From assembly GCF_036010485.1 (NCBI RefSeq), contig NZ_CP108568.1:5914501-5978500 (forward strand): DNA of 64,000 bases, written 5' to 3'. Positions within the stretch are counted from its first letter, which is position 1; the number at the start of each line of letters is the position of its first letter. Source of the stretch: Streptomyces sp. NBC_01198 (GTDB lineage: Bacteria > Actinomycetota > Actinomycetes > Streptomycetales > Streptomycetaceae). Below the pieces are notes generated by a model. It searched no databases, was not told the origin of the DNA, and saw nothing but the letters and a program-made list of their open reading frames with translations. The position numbers and the translations under genes were made by a program. This document shows, in pieces, positions 41,493 through 52,215 of this stretch.

Positions 41493-44492
41493 ATGCAGGG
41501 CCGACGCAGCAGTACGTTCACCCGGCTGCTTCGGCACGGCTTCACCGACCCCGCCGCCGCCGAGCGGCTGCTCGACGCCCCGGAGCTGTCGGGCGTCCGC
41601 GCCGACCCCGTACTGCTGGAGGCGCTGGGGGCGACCGCAGACCCGGACCAGGCGCTGCTGGGCCTCGTCCGGCTGGCGGAGGCGCTGGCGCCGGGGGAGC
41701 GGCGGGCGCTGCTGGACACGGTGATCACCGCCAAGCCGCTGCGCGACCGGCTGCTGGGAGTGCTGGGCGCCTCGGAGGCGCTGGGCGACCATCTGGCCAG
41801 GCATCCGGCGGACTGGCACGCGCTGGTCACCTACGAGGCCGCCGACCTGCACCCCGGTGTCGCCGACTTCGAGCGGGAGCTCGCCGCGGCCGACGAGCCC
41901 GACACGTTGCGTGCCGCGTACCGCCGGTGCCTGCTGGGGATAGCGGCGCGTGACGTGTGCGGCACGAGCGACCTGGTGCGTACCGCCGCCGAGCTGGCCG
42001 ACCTCGCGACGGCCACGCTGCGTGCGGCGCTGGCCATCGCCGCCGCCGAGGCTCCGCAGGACGCCGCGGCGGCGCGCCTGGCGGTGATCGGCATGGGCAA
42101 ATGCGGCGGCCACGAGCTGAACTACGTCTCCGACGTCGATGTGATCTTCGTGGCGGAGCCCGTCGAGGGCGTCGAGGAGGTCGAGGCGGTCAGGGCCGCG
42201 ACCCGGCTCGCGGCCCGGATGATGCGGGTGTGCTCGGACACCACCGCCGAGGGCACGATCTGGCCGGTCGACGCGAACCTGCGGCCGGAGGGCAAGAACG
42301 GCCCGCTGGTGCGCACCCTGTCCAGCCATCTGGTGTACTACGCCAGGTGGGCGAAGACCTGGGAGTTCCAGGCGCTGCTGAAGGCCCGGCCGGTGGCCGG
42401 CGACGCGGCGCTCGGCGCGGAGTACGTGGCCGCGATCCGCCCGCTGGTGTGGCAGGCCGCCGAGCGCGAGCACTTCGTGACCGACGTCCAGCAGATGCGC
42501 CGCCGGGTGGTGGACAACATCCCGGCCGCCCAGGTGGAGCGGGAGCTGAAGCTCGGCCCCGGCGGGCTGCGGGACGTGGAGTTCGCCGTCCAGCTGCTGC
42601 AGCTGGTGCACGGCCGCACCGACACCTCGCTGCGCAGCAGCACCACGCTGACGGCGCTGGCCGAGCTGGCCGCCGGCGGCTACGTGGGCCGGGCGGACGC
42701 GGCCGCCCTGGACGACGCCTACCGCTTCCTGCGGCTGATGGAGCACCGCATCCAGCTGCACAAGATGCGCCGCACCCATCTGGTCCCCGCCGACGAGGCG
42801 GGCCTGCGGCGGCTCGGCAGGGGCCTGGGATTCCGCTCCGAGCCGGTCGCGAACCTGACCAGGGAGTGGAAGCGGCACGCCGTGGAGGTGCGGCGGCTGC
42901 ACGAGAAGCTGTTCTACCGGCCGCTGCTGGAGTCGGTGGCGCAGCTCGGCAGCGACGACACCCGGCTGAGCACCGACGCGGCCAGGCAGCGCCTGCAGGC
43001 GCTCGGTTACGGCGACCCGGCCGCCGCGATGCGCCATCTGGAGGCGCTGGCCAGCGGGGTCAGCCGCAAGGCGGCCATCCAGCGCACCCTGCTGCCGGTG
43101 CTGCTCGGCTGGTTCGCGGACTCCGCCGATCCGGACGCGGGGCTGCTGGGCTTCCGCAAGGTCTCCGACGCGCTGGGCAAGACGCCCTGGTATCTGCGGC
43201 TGCTGCGCGACGAGGGCGCCGCCGCGCACCGGCTGGCGCGGGTGCTGTCCTCCGGGCGGCTCGCCCCCGACCTGCTGATGCGCGCCCCGGAGGCGGTCGC
43301 GGTGCTCGGCTCCGTCGACGGCGGCCTGGTGCCGCGCGACCACGGCGCGCTGGAGCAGGAGGTGCTGGCCGCGGTGGGCCGCGCGGAGGGTCCCGAGCAG
43401 GCCATCGCCGCGGTCCGCGGGGTGCGCAGGCGGGAGCTGTTCCGTACCGCGGCCGCCGACTTGATCGACACCTACGGCGACGACGTCGAGAGCGCGGAGG
43501 ACCGGGTCGACCCGGCGGATCTGGTCGACCGGGTCGGCTGCGCCGTCTTCGGCGTGACGGCGGCGACGGTCGCGGGCGCCCTGCGCGCGGCGGTCAACAC
43601 GGTGACCGGCGACGACTCCCGGCAGCTGCCGACGCGTATCGCGGTGATCGGGATGGGCCGCTTCGGCGGCCGGGAGCTGGCGTACGGCTCGGACGCCGAC
43701 GTGCTCTTCGTGCACGAGCCGCGCGAGGGGGTGGACCAGGAGGAGGCCGGCCGCGCCGCGCTGGCCGTCGCCGACGAGCTGCGCCGGCTGCTGCAGATCC
43801 CCACCGCCGACCCGCCGCTGCTGGTCGACGCCGACCTGCGCCCGGAGGGCAAGAGCGGGCCGCTGGTGCGCAGCCTGGCCTCCTACGCGGCCTACTACCG
43901 CAGGTGGTCGCTGGTGTGGGAGAGCCAGGCGCTGCTGCGGGCCACCCCGGTGGCCGGCGACCAGGACCTGGGCGCCCGCTTCGTGGAGCTGATCGACCCG
44001 ATGCGCTACCCGCCGGACGGCCTGGACGACGACGCCGTACGCGAGATCCGCCGGCTCAAGGCGCGGATGGAGTCCGAGCGGCTGCCGCGCGGCGCCGACC
44101 GCACCACGCACGCCAAGCTGGGCCGCGGCGGCCTGTCCGACGTCGAGTGGACCGTGCAGCTGCTGCAGCTCAAGCACGCCGGCCGGCTGCCCGAGCTGCG
44201 GACCACCGGCACCCGGCGGGCGCTGGCGGCGGCGACCGGGGCGGGTCTGATCGACCCGGCGGACGCGGCCGTGCTGGATGAGGCCTGGGTGCTGGCCACC
44301 CGGGTGCGCAACGCGGTGATGCTGGTACGCGGCCGGCCGGGCGACACCTTCCCCGGCGACGGGCGCGAGCTGGCGGCGGTCGCCCGCTACCTCGGCTTCC
44401 CGCCCGGCCACGTCGGCGACATGCTGGACGACTACCGGCGGCGTACGCGGCGGGCCAGGGCCGTGGTGGACCGGCTGTTCTACGAGGGGTGA
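41493..44492 (+). CDS. glnE: Bifunctional glutamine synthetase adenylyltransferase / adenylyl-removing enzyme
   Basis: 999 residues from ATG 41493, with GGGAGGG directly upstream (ATG 41481 lacks a site). Two nucleotidyltransferase domains: MGKCGGHELNYVSDVDVIFV near residue 200 (adenylyl-removing half) and MGRFGGRELAYGSDADVLFV near 720 (adenylylating half), each with the paired acidic metal ligands. Each is followed by the helical GlnD-uridylyltransferase-associated domain (LGPGGLRDVEFAVQLLQL; LGRGGLSDVEWTVQLLQL). It controls GSI activity by AMP transfer according to nitrogen supply. It lies alone, convergent with the PAP2 gene. Confidence 0.96.
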   Translation: MQGRRSSTFTRLLRHGFTDPAAAERLLDAPELSGVRADPVLLEALGATADPDQALLGLVRLAEALAPGERRALLDTVITAKPLRDRLLGVLGASEALGDHLARHPADWHALVTYEAADLHPGVADFERELAAADEPDTLRAAYRRCLLGIAARDVCGTSDLVRTAAELADLATATLRAALAIAAAEAPQDAAAARLAVIGMGKCGGHELNYVSDVDVIFVAEPVEGVEEVEAVRAATRLAARMMRVCSDTTAEGTIWPVDANLRPEGKNGPLVRTLSSHLVYYARWAKTWEFQALLKARPVAGDAALGAEYVAAIRPLVWQAAEREHFVTDVQQMRRRVVDNIPAAQVERELKLGPGGLRDVEFAVQLLQLVHGRTDTSLRSSTTLTALAELAAGGYVGRADAAALDDAYRFLRLMEHRIQLHKMRRTHLVPADEAGLRRLGRGLGFRSEPVANLTREWKRHAVEVRRLHEKLFYRPLLESVAQLGSDDTRLSTDAARQRLQALGYGDPAAAMRHLEALASGVSRKAAIQRTLLPVLLGWFADSADPDAGLLGFRKVSDALGKTPWYLRLLRDEGAAAHRLARVLSSGRLAPDLLMRAPEAVAVLGSVDGGLVPRDHGALEQEVLAAVGRAEGPEQAIAAVRGVRRRELFRTAAADLIDTYGDDVESAEDRVDPADLVDRVGCAVFGVTAATVAGALRAAVNTVTGDDSRQLPTRIAVIGMGRFGGRELAYGSDADVLFVHEPREGVDQEEAGRAALAVADELRRLLQIPTADPPLLVDADLRPEGKSGPLVRSLASYAAYYRRWSLVWESQALLRATPVAGDQDLGARFVELIDPMRYPPDGLDDDAVREIRRLKARMESERLPRGADRTTHAKLGRGGLSDVEWTVQLLQLKHAGRLPELRTTGTRRALAAATGAGLIDPADAAVLDEAWVLATRVRNAVMLVRGRPGDTFPGDGRELAAVARYLGFPPGHVGDMLDDYRRRTRRARAVVDRLFYEG

Positions 44493-44512
44493 CCCCCGGC
44501 GCCGCACGGGGG

Positions 44513-45424
44513 TCAGTCGCCGGCGCGCTTGGCGCGCTCCTCCAGCGCCAGCTCACCCGAGGCGTACTTCGGCAGCGAGTAGACCCAGCGGCCGTAGATC
44601 ACGTACGCCACCGAGTAGGCGACGGCCAGGCACAGCGCGCCGCCGACGGCGTCCATCCAGAAGTGGTTGCCGGTGGAGATGATCACCAGCAGCGTCAGCA
44701 CCGGATACAGCCCGCCGAGGATCCGCGCCCACAGCGGTTTGGCCAGCGTCACGATGGTGATGCCGCTCCACAGCGACCACCCGATGTGCATCGACGGCAT
44801 GGCCGCGTACTGGTTGGAGACCTGGGCGAGGTTGCCCTGTGCCATCGAGCCCCACGTGTGGTGCACCACCACCGTGTCGATGAAGCCGCCGCCGATCATC
44901 AGCCGGGGCGGGGCCAGCGGATACGCCCAGAAACCGATCAGCGCCAGCCAGGTGGTCATGAAGACCACCAGGCGCGCCGGGCCGTAGCGGCCCGGGTGGC
45001 TGACGTAGAGCCATATCAACACGCCGACCGTGACGATGAAGTGCAAGGTGGCGTAGTAGTAGTTCATCCCCACGATCAGCCACGTCACCGAATTCACGCC
45101 GTGGTTGACGCCGCGCTCGACGGCCAGGCCCAGGTGGTGCTCAAGAGCCCAGATCGCGTCGGCGTGCCGCAGCGCGACCGTCCGCTGCTGCGGTACCGCG
45201 TTCCTGATCTGCGAGTACAGGTAGTAGCTGACCCCGATGAGCAGGATCTCGAACCACACCCTGGGGTGCCGCGGGGTGCGCACCCGGGTGATCAGCGTGC
45301 GGGCCAGTGTCGCCGGCCGGCGGGCGCTGTCGGGTCCGTCGGCGAGATGGGAACCGGTGGAGCGCTGCGCGACGGCGTAGTGGCCATCTGTCGTGTTCGC
45401 GGTCTTCGCAGTCGGTTCCCCCAT
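44513..45424 (-). CDS. PAP2-superfamily membrane phosphatase / inositol phosphorylceramide synthase-like
   Basis: 303 residues, about six membrane helices. PAP2 signature parts: YPLAPPRL (motif 1 region), AAMPSMHIGWSLW (motif 2 with the catalytic-type His) and STGNHFWMDAVGGALC (motif 3, His and Asp). This arrangement matches PAP2_3/AUR1-like proteins of actinobacteria, which transfer or remove phosphate on lipids. The N-terminus is hydrophilic (about 1-55). A cell-envelope lipid role is likely; the substrate is unknown. Confidence 0.87.
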   Translation of the reverse strand: MGEPTAKTANTTDGHYAVAQRSTGSHLADGPDSARRPATLARTLITRVRTPRHPRVWFEILLIGVSYYLYSQIRNAVPQQRTVALRHADAIWALEHHLGLAVERGVNHGVNSVTWLIVGMNYYYATLHFIVTVGVLIWLYVSHPGRYGPARLVVFMTTWLALIGFWAYPLAPPRLMIGGGFIDTVVVHHTWGSMAQGNLAQVSNQYAAMPSMHIGWSLWSGITIVTLAKPLWARILGGLYPVLTLLVIISTGNHFWMDAVGGALCLAVAYSVAYVIYGRWVYSLPKYASGELALEERAKRAGD

Positions 45425-45461
45425 AGGGGACCAGTCTGCCAGATGTGTCCCGTGATGCGGA

Positions 45462-46553
45462 TCAACCGCCGGTCGGGTCGTGGGCCGTCCGGGTGACTCC
45501 CGGCGAGGAGGACGACGCGGGCGGCGGGGCGTTCCGGCTGGTGGGGGCGGCCGCGGTCGAACCGCGGACCACCAGCTCAGGGAGGAAGACGAACTCGCTG
45601 TGCGGGGCCGGGGTGCCGCCGATCTCCTCGAGCAGCGCGTTGACCGCCGCCTGGCCCATCGCCGTCACCGGCTGCCTGATGGTGGTCAGCGGCGGGTCGG
45701 TGAACGCGATCAGCGGCGAGTCGTCGAAGCCGACCACCGAGACGTCGCCCGGTACCGACAGGCCCAGTCGCCTGGCCGCCCTGATGGCGCCGAGCGCCAT
45801 CATGTCGGAGGCGCAGACGACCGCCGTGCAGCCGTCGGATATCAGCGCGGAGGCGGCGGCCTGGCCGCCCTCCAGGGTGAACAGCGAGTGCTGTACGAGC
45901 TCCAGCGCCTCGTCGCCGGCCAGGCCGAGCACCTCGCCCATCGACGTCACGAAGCCCTCGATCTTCCTGCGCACCGGGACGAAACGCTTCTGCCCCACCG
46001 CCAGGCCGATCCTGCGGTGCCCAAGCGCCGCGAGGTGGGTGACCGCCAGCCGCATCGCCCCCCGGTCGTCGGGGGACACGAAGGGCGCGCTGACCTTCTC
46101 GGTGAAGCCGTTGATCAGCACGAACGGCACGCCCTGGCCCTGCAGCCTGGCGTAGCGCTCCATGTCGGCGGTGCAGTCGGCGTGCAGCCCGGAGACGAAG
46201 ATGATCCCGGCCACCCCCCGCTCCACCAGCATCTCCACCAGCTCGTCCTCGGTGGAGCCGCCGGGCGTCTGGGTGGCGAGCACCGGGGTGTAGCCCTGCC
46301 GGGTGAGCGCCTGGCCGATGATCTGCGCGAAGGCCGGGAAGATCGGGTTGTCCAGCTCGGGCGTGATCAGCCCGACCAGGCCCGCGCTGCGCTGCCGCAG
46401 CCGGACCGGGCGCTCGTACCCCAGCAGGTCGAGCGCGGCCAGCACTGATTCGCGGGTGGTGGCGGAAACCCCGGGCTTGCCGTTGAGCACCCGGCTGACC
46501 GTCGCTTCGCTGACCCCCGCCTGGGCTGCGATGTCAGCGAGCCGTGCGGTCAC
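45462..46553 (-). CDS. malR: MalR, LacI-type repressor of maltose/maltodextrin genes
   Basis: 363 residues. GTG 46553 gives VTARLADIAAQAGVSEATVS, the LacI helix-turn-helix, with hinge VLNGKPGV. The effector domain has VCASDMMALGAIRAARRLGL, VVGFDDSPLIAFTDPPLTT and ELVVRGSTAAAP. The whole sequence fits what I remember of Streptomyces MalR, which represses malEFG and is relieved by maltose or maltodextrin. It lies 34 bp downstream of aglA on the same strand with no ribosome-binding site that I can see, so it may be transcribed with the operon it represses. A paralogue stands at 12075-13100. Confidence 0.9.
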   Translation of the reverse strand: MTARLADIAAQAGVSEATVSRVLNGKPGVSATTRESVLAALDLLGYERPVRLRQRSAGLVGLITPELDNPIFPAFAQIIGQALTRQGYTPVLATQTPGGSTEDELVEMLVERGVAGIIFVSGLHADCTADMERYARLQGQGVPFVLINGFTEKVSAPFVSPDDRGAMRLAVTHLAALGHRRIGLAVGQKRFVPVRRKIEGFVTSMGEVLGLAGDEALELVQHSLFTLEGGQAAASALISDGCTAVVCASDMMALGAIRAARRLGLSVPGDVSVVGFDDSPLIAFTDPPLTTIRQPVTAMGQAAVNALLEEIGGTPAPHSEFVFLPELVVRGSTAAAPTSRNAPPPASSSSPGVTRTAHDPTGG

Positions 46554-46587
46554 ACCACCGGATGCTATTGGACGGAATGCCACCACG

Positions 46588-48354
<1,767 letters not shown>

Positions 48355-48462
48355 GGATTCCCTTGGATATGCGGGTATATGCGGGTGGGGGCGTCCCGTC
48401 GGGGTCGCCCCCGGCCGGGGGCCGGGGAACTCGTGGCGTGCGGGGTGCTGCTGCCGGGCCGG

Positions 48463-49365
48463 TCAGCCCTTGGTGCCGCCGGCCGTCAGACCGGTCACCA
48501 GGTGGCGCTGGACGAGCAGGAAGACGATGGTCGCGGGTATCGCGATCAGCACCGAGGCGGCCGTCATGCTGCCCCAGTCCGCCCGCTGGTCGGAGGCGAA
48601 GGTGCGGATGCCGGCCGCCAGCGTGGAGTGGTCGCGCCCCATGAACTGCGCCGCGTAGGCGACCTCTCCCCAGGCGGTCAGGAAGCTGTAGAAGGCGGTG
48701 ACGGCGAGCCCGGGGCGGGCCAGCGGCACGATCAGCCGCCAGAAGGTGCCGAACGGGGTCAGCCCGTCGACCCGGCCCGCCTCGTCGATGTCGCGCGGGA
48801 TGGTGTCGAAGTAGCCCTTGAGCATCCAGGCGCAGAAGGGCACCGCGATGGTGCAGTAGACCAGGATCAGCCCGAGGTAGCTGTCGATCAGGTCCAGCTG
48901 CGCCAGCAGGTTGTACAGCGGCACGATCAGGACGGCCATCGGGAACATCTGCGTGATCAGGAAGGTCCACATCAGCGACCGGTGGCCGGGGAAGCGCATC
49001 CGGGAGATCGCGTAGCCGGCGGTGGCGGAGATCAGCACGCCGAGCACGGTGGTGGCGCCGGCCACGATCACCGAGTTCAGGAACCACTTGGGGAAGCTGG
49101 TGTGCATCAGCACGAAGCGGTAGTTGCCCAGGCCCAGGTGGCTGAGCACCTCGTGCGGCTGCTGCCAGGAGGAACTGGGGCCCAGCGAGATGAACAGGAT
49201 CCACAGCACGGGGAAGACCGCGATGGCGCTGGCGGTGACCAGCGCGGCGTGCAGGGCGAGCGACGCGCCCCGGCCGCGCTCGCCCCGGCCGCGGTGGCGG
49301 GTCGCGGCGGCGGTCTGCGGGGTGCTCGTGGTGGCGGCCGGGCCGCTGTGGGTGGTGGCGCTCAT
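48463..49365 (-). CDS. malG: Maltose/maltodextrin ABC permease MalG
   Basis: 300 residues with about six membrane helices after a basic N-terminus. EAA loop region: DIDEAGRVDGLTPFGTFWRL. C-terminus RHLVTGLTAGGTKG is typical of MalG. Neighbouring malF is 13 bp upstream. It forms the channel with MalF; the energy is probably supplied by an MsiK-like ATPase coded elsewhere. Confidence 0.93.
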   Translation of the reverse strand: MSATTHSGPAATTSTPQTAAATRHRGRGERGRGASLALHAALVTASAIAVFPVLWILFISLGPSSSWQQPHEVLSHLGLGNYRFVLMHTSFPKWFLNSVIVAGATTVLGVLISATAGYAISRMRFPGHRSLMWTFLITQMFPMAVLIVPLYNLLAQLDLIDSYLGLILVYCTIAVPFCAWMLKGYFDTIPRDIDEAGRVDGLTPFGTFWRLIVPLARPGLAVTAFYSFLTAWGEVAYAAQFMGRDHSTLAAGIRTFASDQRADWGSMTAASVLIAIPATIVFLLVQRHLVTGLTAGGTKG

Positions 49366-49378
49366 GGTGATCCGGCTC

Positions 49379-50377
49379 CTAGGCCTGCTCGGACTTCAAC
49401 TGGCGGCGGTAGAAGGTGGAGAAGGCCACGAGGATGAGGAGGATGACGATTCCGTAGGTGGCGGCCGCGGAATAATCGGACACTCCGGTGAACGCCTTCT
49501 CGTAGGCGTATGTCACCAGGATGTCCGTGTCGCCGGTGGTGTTGTTGCCAAGCAGCAGGTAGATGATCGCGAACATGTTGAACGTCCAGACCGTGCTGAG
49601 CAGCACCACCGTGCTGGTGACCGGGCGCAGCCCGGGGACGGTGACGTGGGTGAAGCGCTGCCGCGGTGAGGCGCCGTCCATCTCGGCGGCCTCGTAGAGC
49701 TCGCCGGGTATCGACTGCAGGCCGCCGAGCAGGGCGACCATCATGAACGGCACGCCGACCCAGATGTTCACCATGATCACCGCGATCTTCTGCGACAGCG
49801 GTGTGCCCAGCCAGTCCTGGGCGGGCAGCCCGAAGCTGGTGACGATGTCGTTGAAGACGCCGTACTGCGAGTTGAGCATCAGCCGCCAGGCGAAGACGCC
49901 GATGAAGGCGGGCACCGCCCAGGGCAGGATCAGGCACAGCCGGTAGAACAGCCGGAAGCGCACCTTGCGGTTGAGCAGCATCGCCATCGCGAGCCCGATG
50001 GCGTAGGTGATCGCCACGCAGCAGACGGTCCACACGACCGTCCACTCGAAGCGCGGGTAGAAGTCGCCGTCCTTGCCGGAGAGCACCTGCCAGTAGTTGT
50101 GCAGCCCCACCCAGTGGTAGCTGGCGCCGATGTGGACCGGGCCGATGTCCTTGGCGACGTTGGTCTCGTTGGCGTCGGTCAGCGACAGGTAGGTGCCGTA
50201 GCCGAGCGGATAGAACACCAGGACGGCCAGCACGATCACGACGGGGGCGACCATCGCCCAGGCGTACCAGTGCCGGTCCCAGGAACGCCTGACCGACGTC
50301 ATCAGGCCGGGCCGCGGCTCGCGCGGCGGGCGGGCGGCCGTGCCCGGGGCGGGGTCGTCCATGGTGGCGGTGGTCAT
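49379..50377 (-). CDS. malF: Maltose/maltodextrin ABC permease MalF
   Basis: 332 residues. N-terminal cytoplasmic tail about 1-40, then six or so membrane helices beginning YAWAMVAPVVIVLAVLVFYP. EAA loop ELYEAAEMDGASPRQRFTHV. FYRLCLILPWAVPAFIGVFA and GNNTTGDTDILVTYAYEKAF are typical for MalF-like permeases. It is separated from malE by a 156-bp gap with stem-loop potential. Confidence 0.93.
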   Translation of the reverse strand: MTTATMDDPAPGTAARPPREPRPGLMTSVRRSWDRHWYAWAMVAPVVIVLAVLVFYPLGYGTYLSLTDANETNVAKDIGPVHIGASYHWVGLHNYWQVLSGKDGDFYPRFEWTVVWTVCCVAITYAIGLAMAMLLNRKVRFRLFYRLCLILPWAVPAFIGVFAWRLMLNSQYGVFNDIVTSFGLPAQDWLGTPLSQKIAVIMVNIWVGVPFMMVALLGGLQSIPGELYEAAEMDGASPRQRFTHVTVPGLRPVTSTVVLLSTVWTFNMFAIIYLLLGNNTTGDTDILVTYAYEKAFTGVSDYSAAATYGIVILLILVAFSTFYRRQLKSEQA

Positions 50378-50453
50378 CGCTCCTCGGCTCTTTCGTCTCT
50401 GGCGGCCGCCGGCCGGCGGCGGTACGTCTTTCGGCTCACGGCAGGTGACCGGA

Positions 50454-50515
50454 CCGGCCGGCCGGGCGCGTGGGCCCCGTACGCCTGGTGGCGCAACGGG
50501 ACCCCGGCCGGCCGG
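50454..50515 (-). promoter_or_regulatory. Inverted repeat between malE and malF (cluster 2)
   Basis: CCGGCCGGCCGGG (50454-50466) pairs perfectly with 50503-50515. Further GGCCGG-rich repeats sit next to it (50401-50420). It occupies the same intercistronic place as the stem-loop of cluster 1 and may favour malE message over permease message. Confidence 0.45.
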
Positions 50516-50533
50516 CCCGGAACTCGGGGGCGG

Positions 50534-51835
50534 CTACTGCACCGTGTAGCCGGGCAGCAGCTTGCCGAACTCCTTGGCGGCGGCGTCCAGGCCCGACTGG
50601 ACCGAGGACTTGCCCTGCAGGATCTTGATGTACTCCTGCTGGAGCGGCGTGAACAGGCTGCCCACCTGCGGCAGCGCGACCCTGGGCCGGGCGGTGTCCA
50701 TGATCGGCTTGAAGCCGGCGATCGTCTGGTTCTTGAGCACCTCCGGGGTGTAGGCGGAGGTCCTGGTCGGCAGGGTGCCGTTCTTCAGCGCGATCTTCTG
50801 CTGGCTGGCCGAGGACGTCATGAACTGGGTGAACAGGTAGGCCGCGTCCAGATTCCGCGAACCCTGGTAGACCGCCAGGTCGTGGCCGCCGGTGGGCGCC
50901 AGCGCCTTGCCGGTGGAGCCGGCCGGCACGGGCGCGTAACCGAGGTTGGCCTCCTTGCCCTGGAAGGCGGACCCGGTCAGGTCGTCGCCGACCGACCACG
51001 GCCCCTGGATCAGCATGGCGACCTTGCCGGTCTTGAAGGAGGTCTGCATGTTGTCGTACGCGCTGGCGAAGTCGACCTTCAGCGAGGAGGTGTCGTAGAT
51101 CTTCTTCGCCTCGGTGACCGCCTTGACGGCCTGCGGGGAGTTGACCGTCACCTTCTTGGCGGCCGGGTCGGCCAGGTCGGCGCCCTCGCCGAACAGCAGC
51201 GGGAAGAGGAAGTACGAGTCGGGGTTGACGTACGTGCCCGCGACGCCGGGCACCTTCGCCTTGATGGTCGCGGAGTCGGCGATCAGCTCGTCCCAGGTGG
51301 CCGGCGGGGCGGTGATGCCGGCCTTGCTGAAGATGTCCTTGTTGTAGAGCAGCCCGAGGGTGTCGGTCACCGACGGCACGCCGTAGGTCTTGCCCTCGTA
51401 CTTGGTGGTGTTCAACGGCCCCGCCACGAAGTCCTGAGTGTCGGTCAGCGCCGCGGTGCCGTCCAGCGGGGCGATGTAGTGGAGCGAGGCGTACTCGGGG
51501 ATCAGCCCGACGTCGGTTCTCACCACGTCGGGTGCGCCCTTGCCGCTCTGCGCCGCCGCCTTGAACTTCTGCTCCACGGTGGTGAAGTCGACGTTCTGGT
51601 AATCGACCTTGATCTTGGGGTACTTCGCCTCGAAGTCCTTGATGAGGGCCTGGTAGGTCGGGGCCTCGATCTTGGCGTCCGAGGTGTCCCAGTACGTGAT
51701 CGTCCCGGAGACCGCGGCCGGGTCCTTGGCCGCCGTGCCCTTGTCGCTCTTGTCGTCGCTACCACTACCGCCACAGGCGGTGACCCCGAGAACGATGGCC
51801 GCGGCCATCGCCACGGCGGATATGCCGCGTCGCAT
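50534..51835 (-). CDS. malE: Maltose/maltodextrin-binding lipoprotein MalE
   Basis: 433 residues. ATG 51835 is preceded by AAGGAG. Lipoprotein signal MRRGISAVAMAAAIVLGVTA then Cys at about 21 and a Gly/Ser/Asp/Lys linker. Binding-protein features: TITYWDTSDAKIEAPTYQAL, YGVPSVTDTLGLLYNKDIFS, MLIQGPWSVGDDL and APTGGHDLAVYQGSRN. It delivers maltodextrin to MalFG. First gene of the mal operon. The upstream region (51836-52215) holds operator-like repeats and the divergent start of the broken amylopullulanase gene. Confidence 0.93.
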   Translation of the reverse strand: MRRGISAVAMAAAIVLGVTACGGSGSDDKSDKGTAAKDPAAVSGTITYWDTSDAKIEAPTYQALIKDFEAKYPKIKVDYQNVDFTTVEQKFKAAAQSGKGAPDVVRTDVGLIPEYASLHYIAPLDGTAALTDTQDFVAGPLNTTKYEGKTYGVPSVTDTLGLLYNKDIFSKAGITAPPATWDELIADSATIKAKVPGVAGTYVNPDSYFLFPLLFGEGADLADPAAKKVTVNSPQAVKAVTEAKKIYDTSSLKVDFASAYDNMQTSFKTGKVAMLIQGPWSVGDDLTGSAFQGKEANLGYAPVPAGSTGKALAPTGGHDLAVYQGSRNLDAAYLFTQFMTSSASQQKIALKNGTLPTRTSAYTPEVLKNQTIAGFKPIMDTARPRVALPQVGSLFTPLQQEYIKILQGKSSVQSGLDAAAKEFGKLLPGYTVQ

Positions 51836-51948
51836 ACCTGACTCCTTGAAGAGGGAAGTGCCCGTTCGCCCTGGCCAGGCTGGCTGCCGGCCCCTGTCGT
51901 CCCAACGGGGTCGCTCGGGCTGGGCAGGAACGTAACAGCGATGTAATG

Positions 51949-52104
51949 CTTTGCGAAAGAGGCTGCAAGAAACTTTCCGCAAGATCCTTCATCCGTGATG
52001 CCCCTGCTGTCCGGGCGTGTCGCCGACCTGACCGGGGTGGCGGGCGCCGCGGGCGCGGTGCGGCCGGCAATGTGACGGATCTGCTTACAGAGTCTTGCTG
52101 CAAG
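51949..52104. promoter_or_regulatory. MalR-type operator repeats before malE and the amylopullulanase remnant
   Basis: Several related sites: CTTTGCGAAAG (51949-51959), CTGCAAGA (about 51963-51970), CCGCAAGA (51977-51984) and, further on, the palindrome CTTGC-T-GCAAG (52094-52104). CTTGCAG-like repeats are known MalR/Reg1 targets in Streptomyces amylase and mal promoters. The group lies between divergent malE and the remnant gene, so it once served both. Confidence 0.6.
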
Positions 52105-52215
52105 CCCGCCCGCGGGGATACCGTCCCGCTCAGCTTCGGCACCGACGCCGGGGTGGCGACCGGTTCATGCGCGTGGACCCGGGCGCGAGGCTGTCCCCAG
52201 CAAGGAGAACCGCCC

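Noticed and set aside
40833..44507. Very long open frame antisense to glnE (over 1,200 codons), and similar long antisense frames over glnA2, the GH13 genes and the GH87 gene
   Set aside because: Such frames are expected opposite high-GC3 genes. Their residues are Arg/Gly/Ala/His-rich without motifs, while the sense strands carry clear families.
48367..48386. 10-bp tandem repeat ATATGCGGGT before aglA as an operator
   Set aside because: Only two units, not palindromic and not found in the matching gap of cluster 1. Kept only as a note in the aglA entry.
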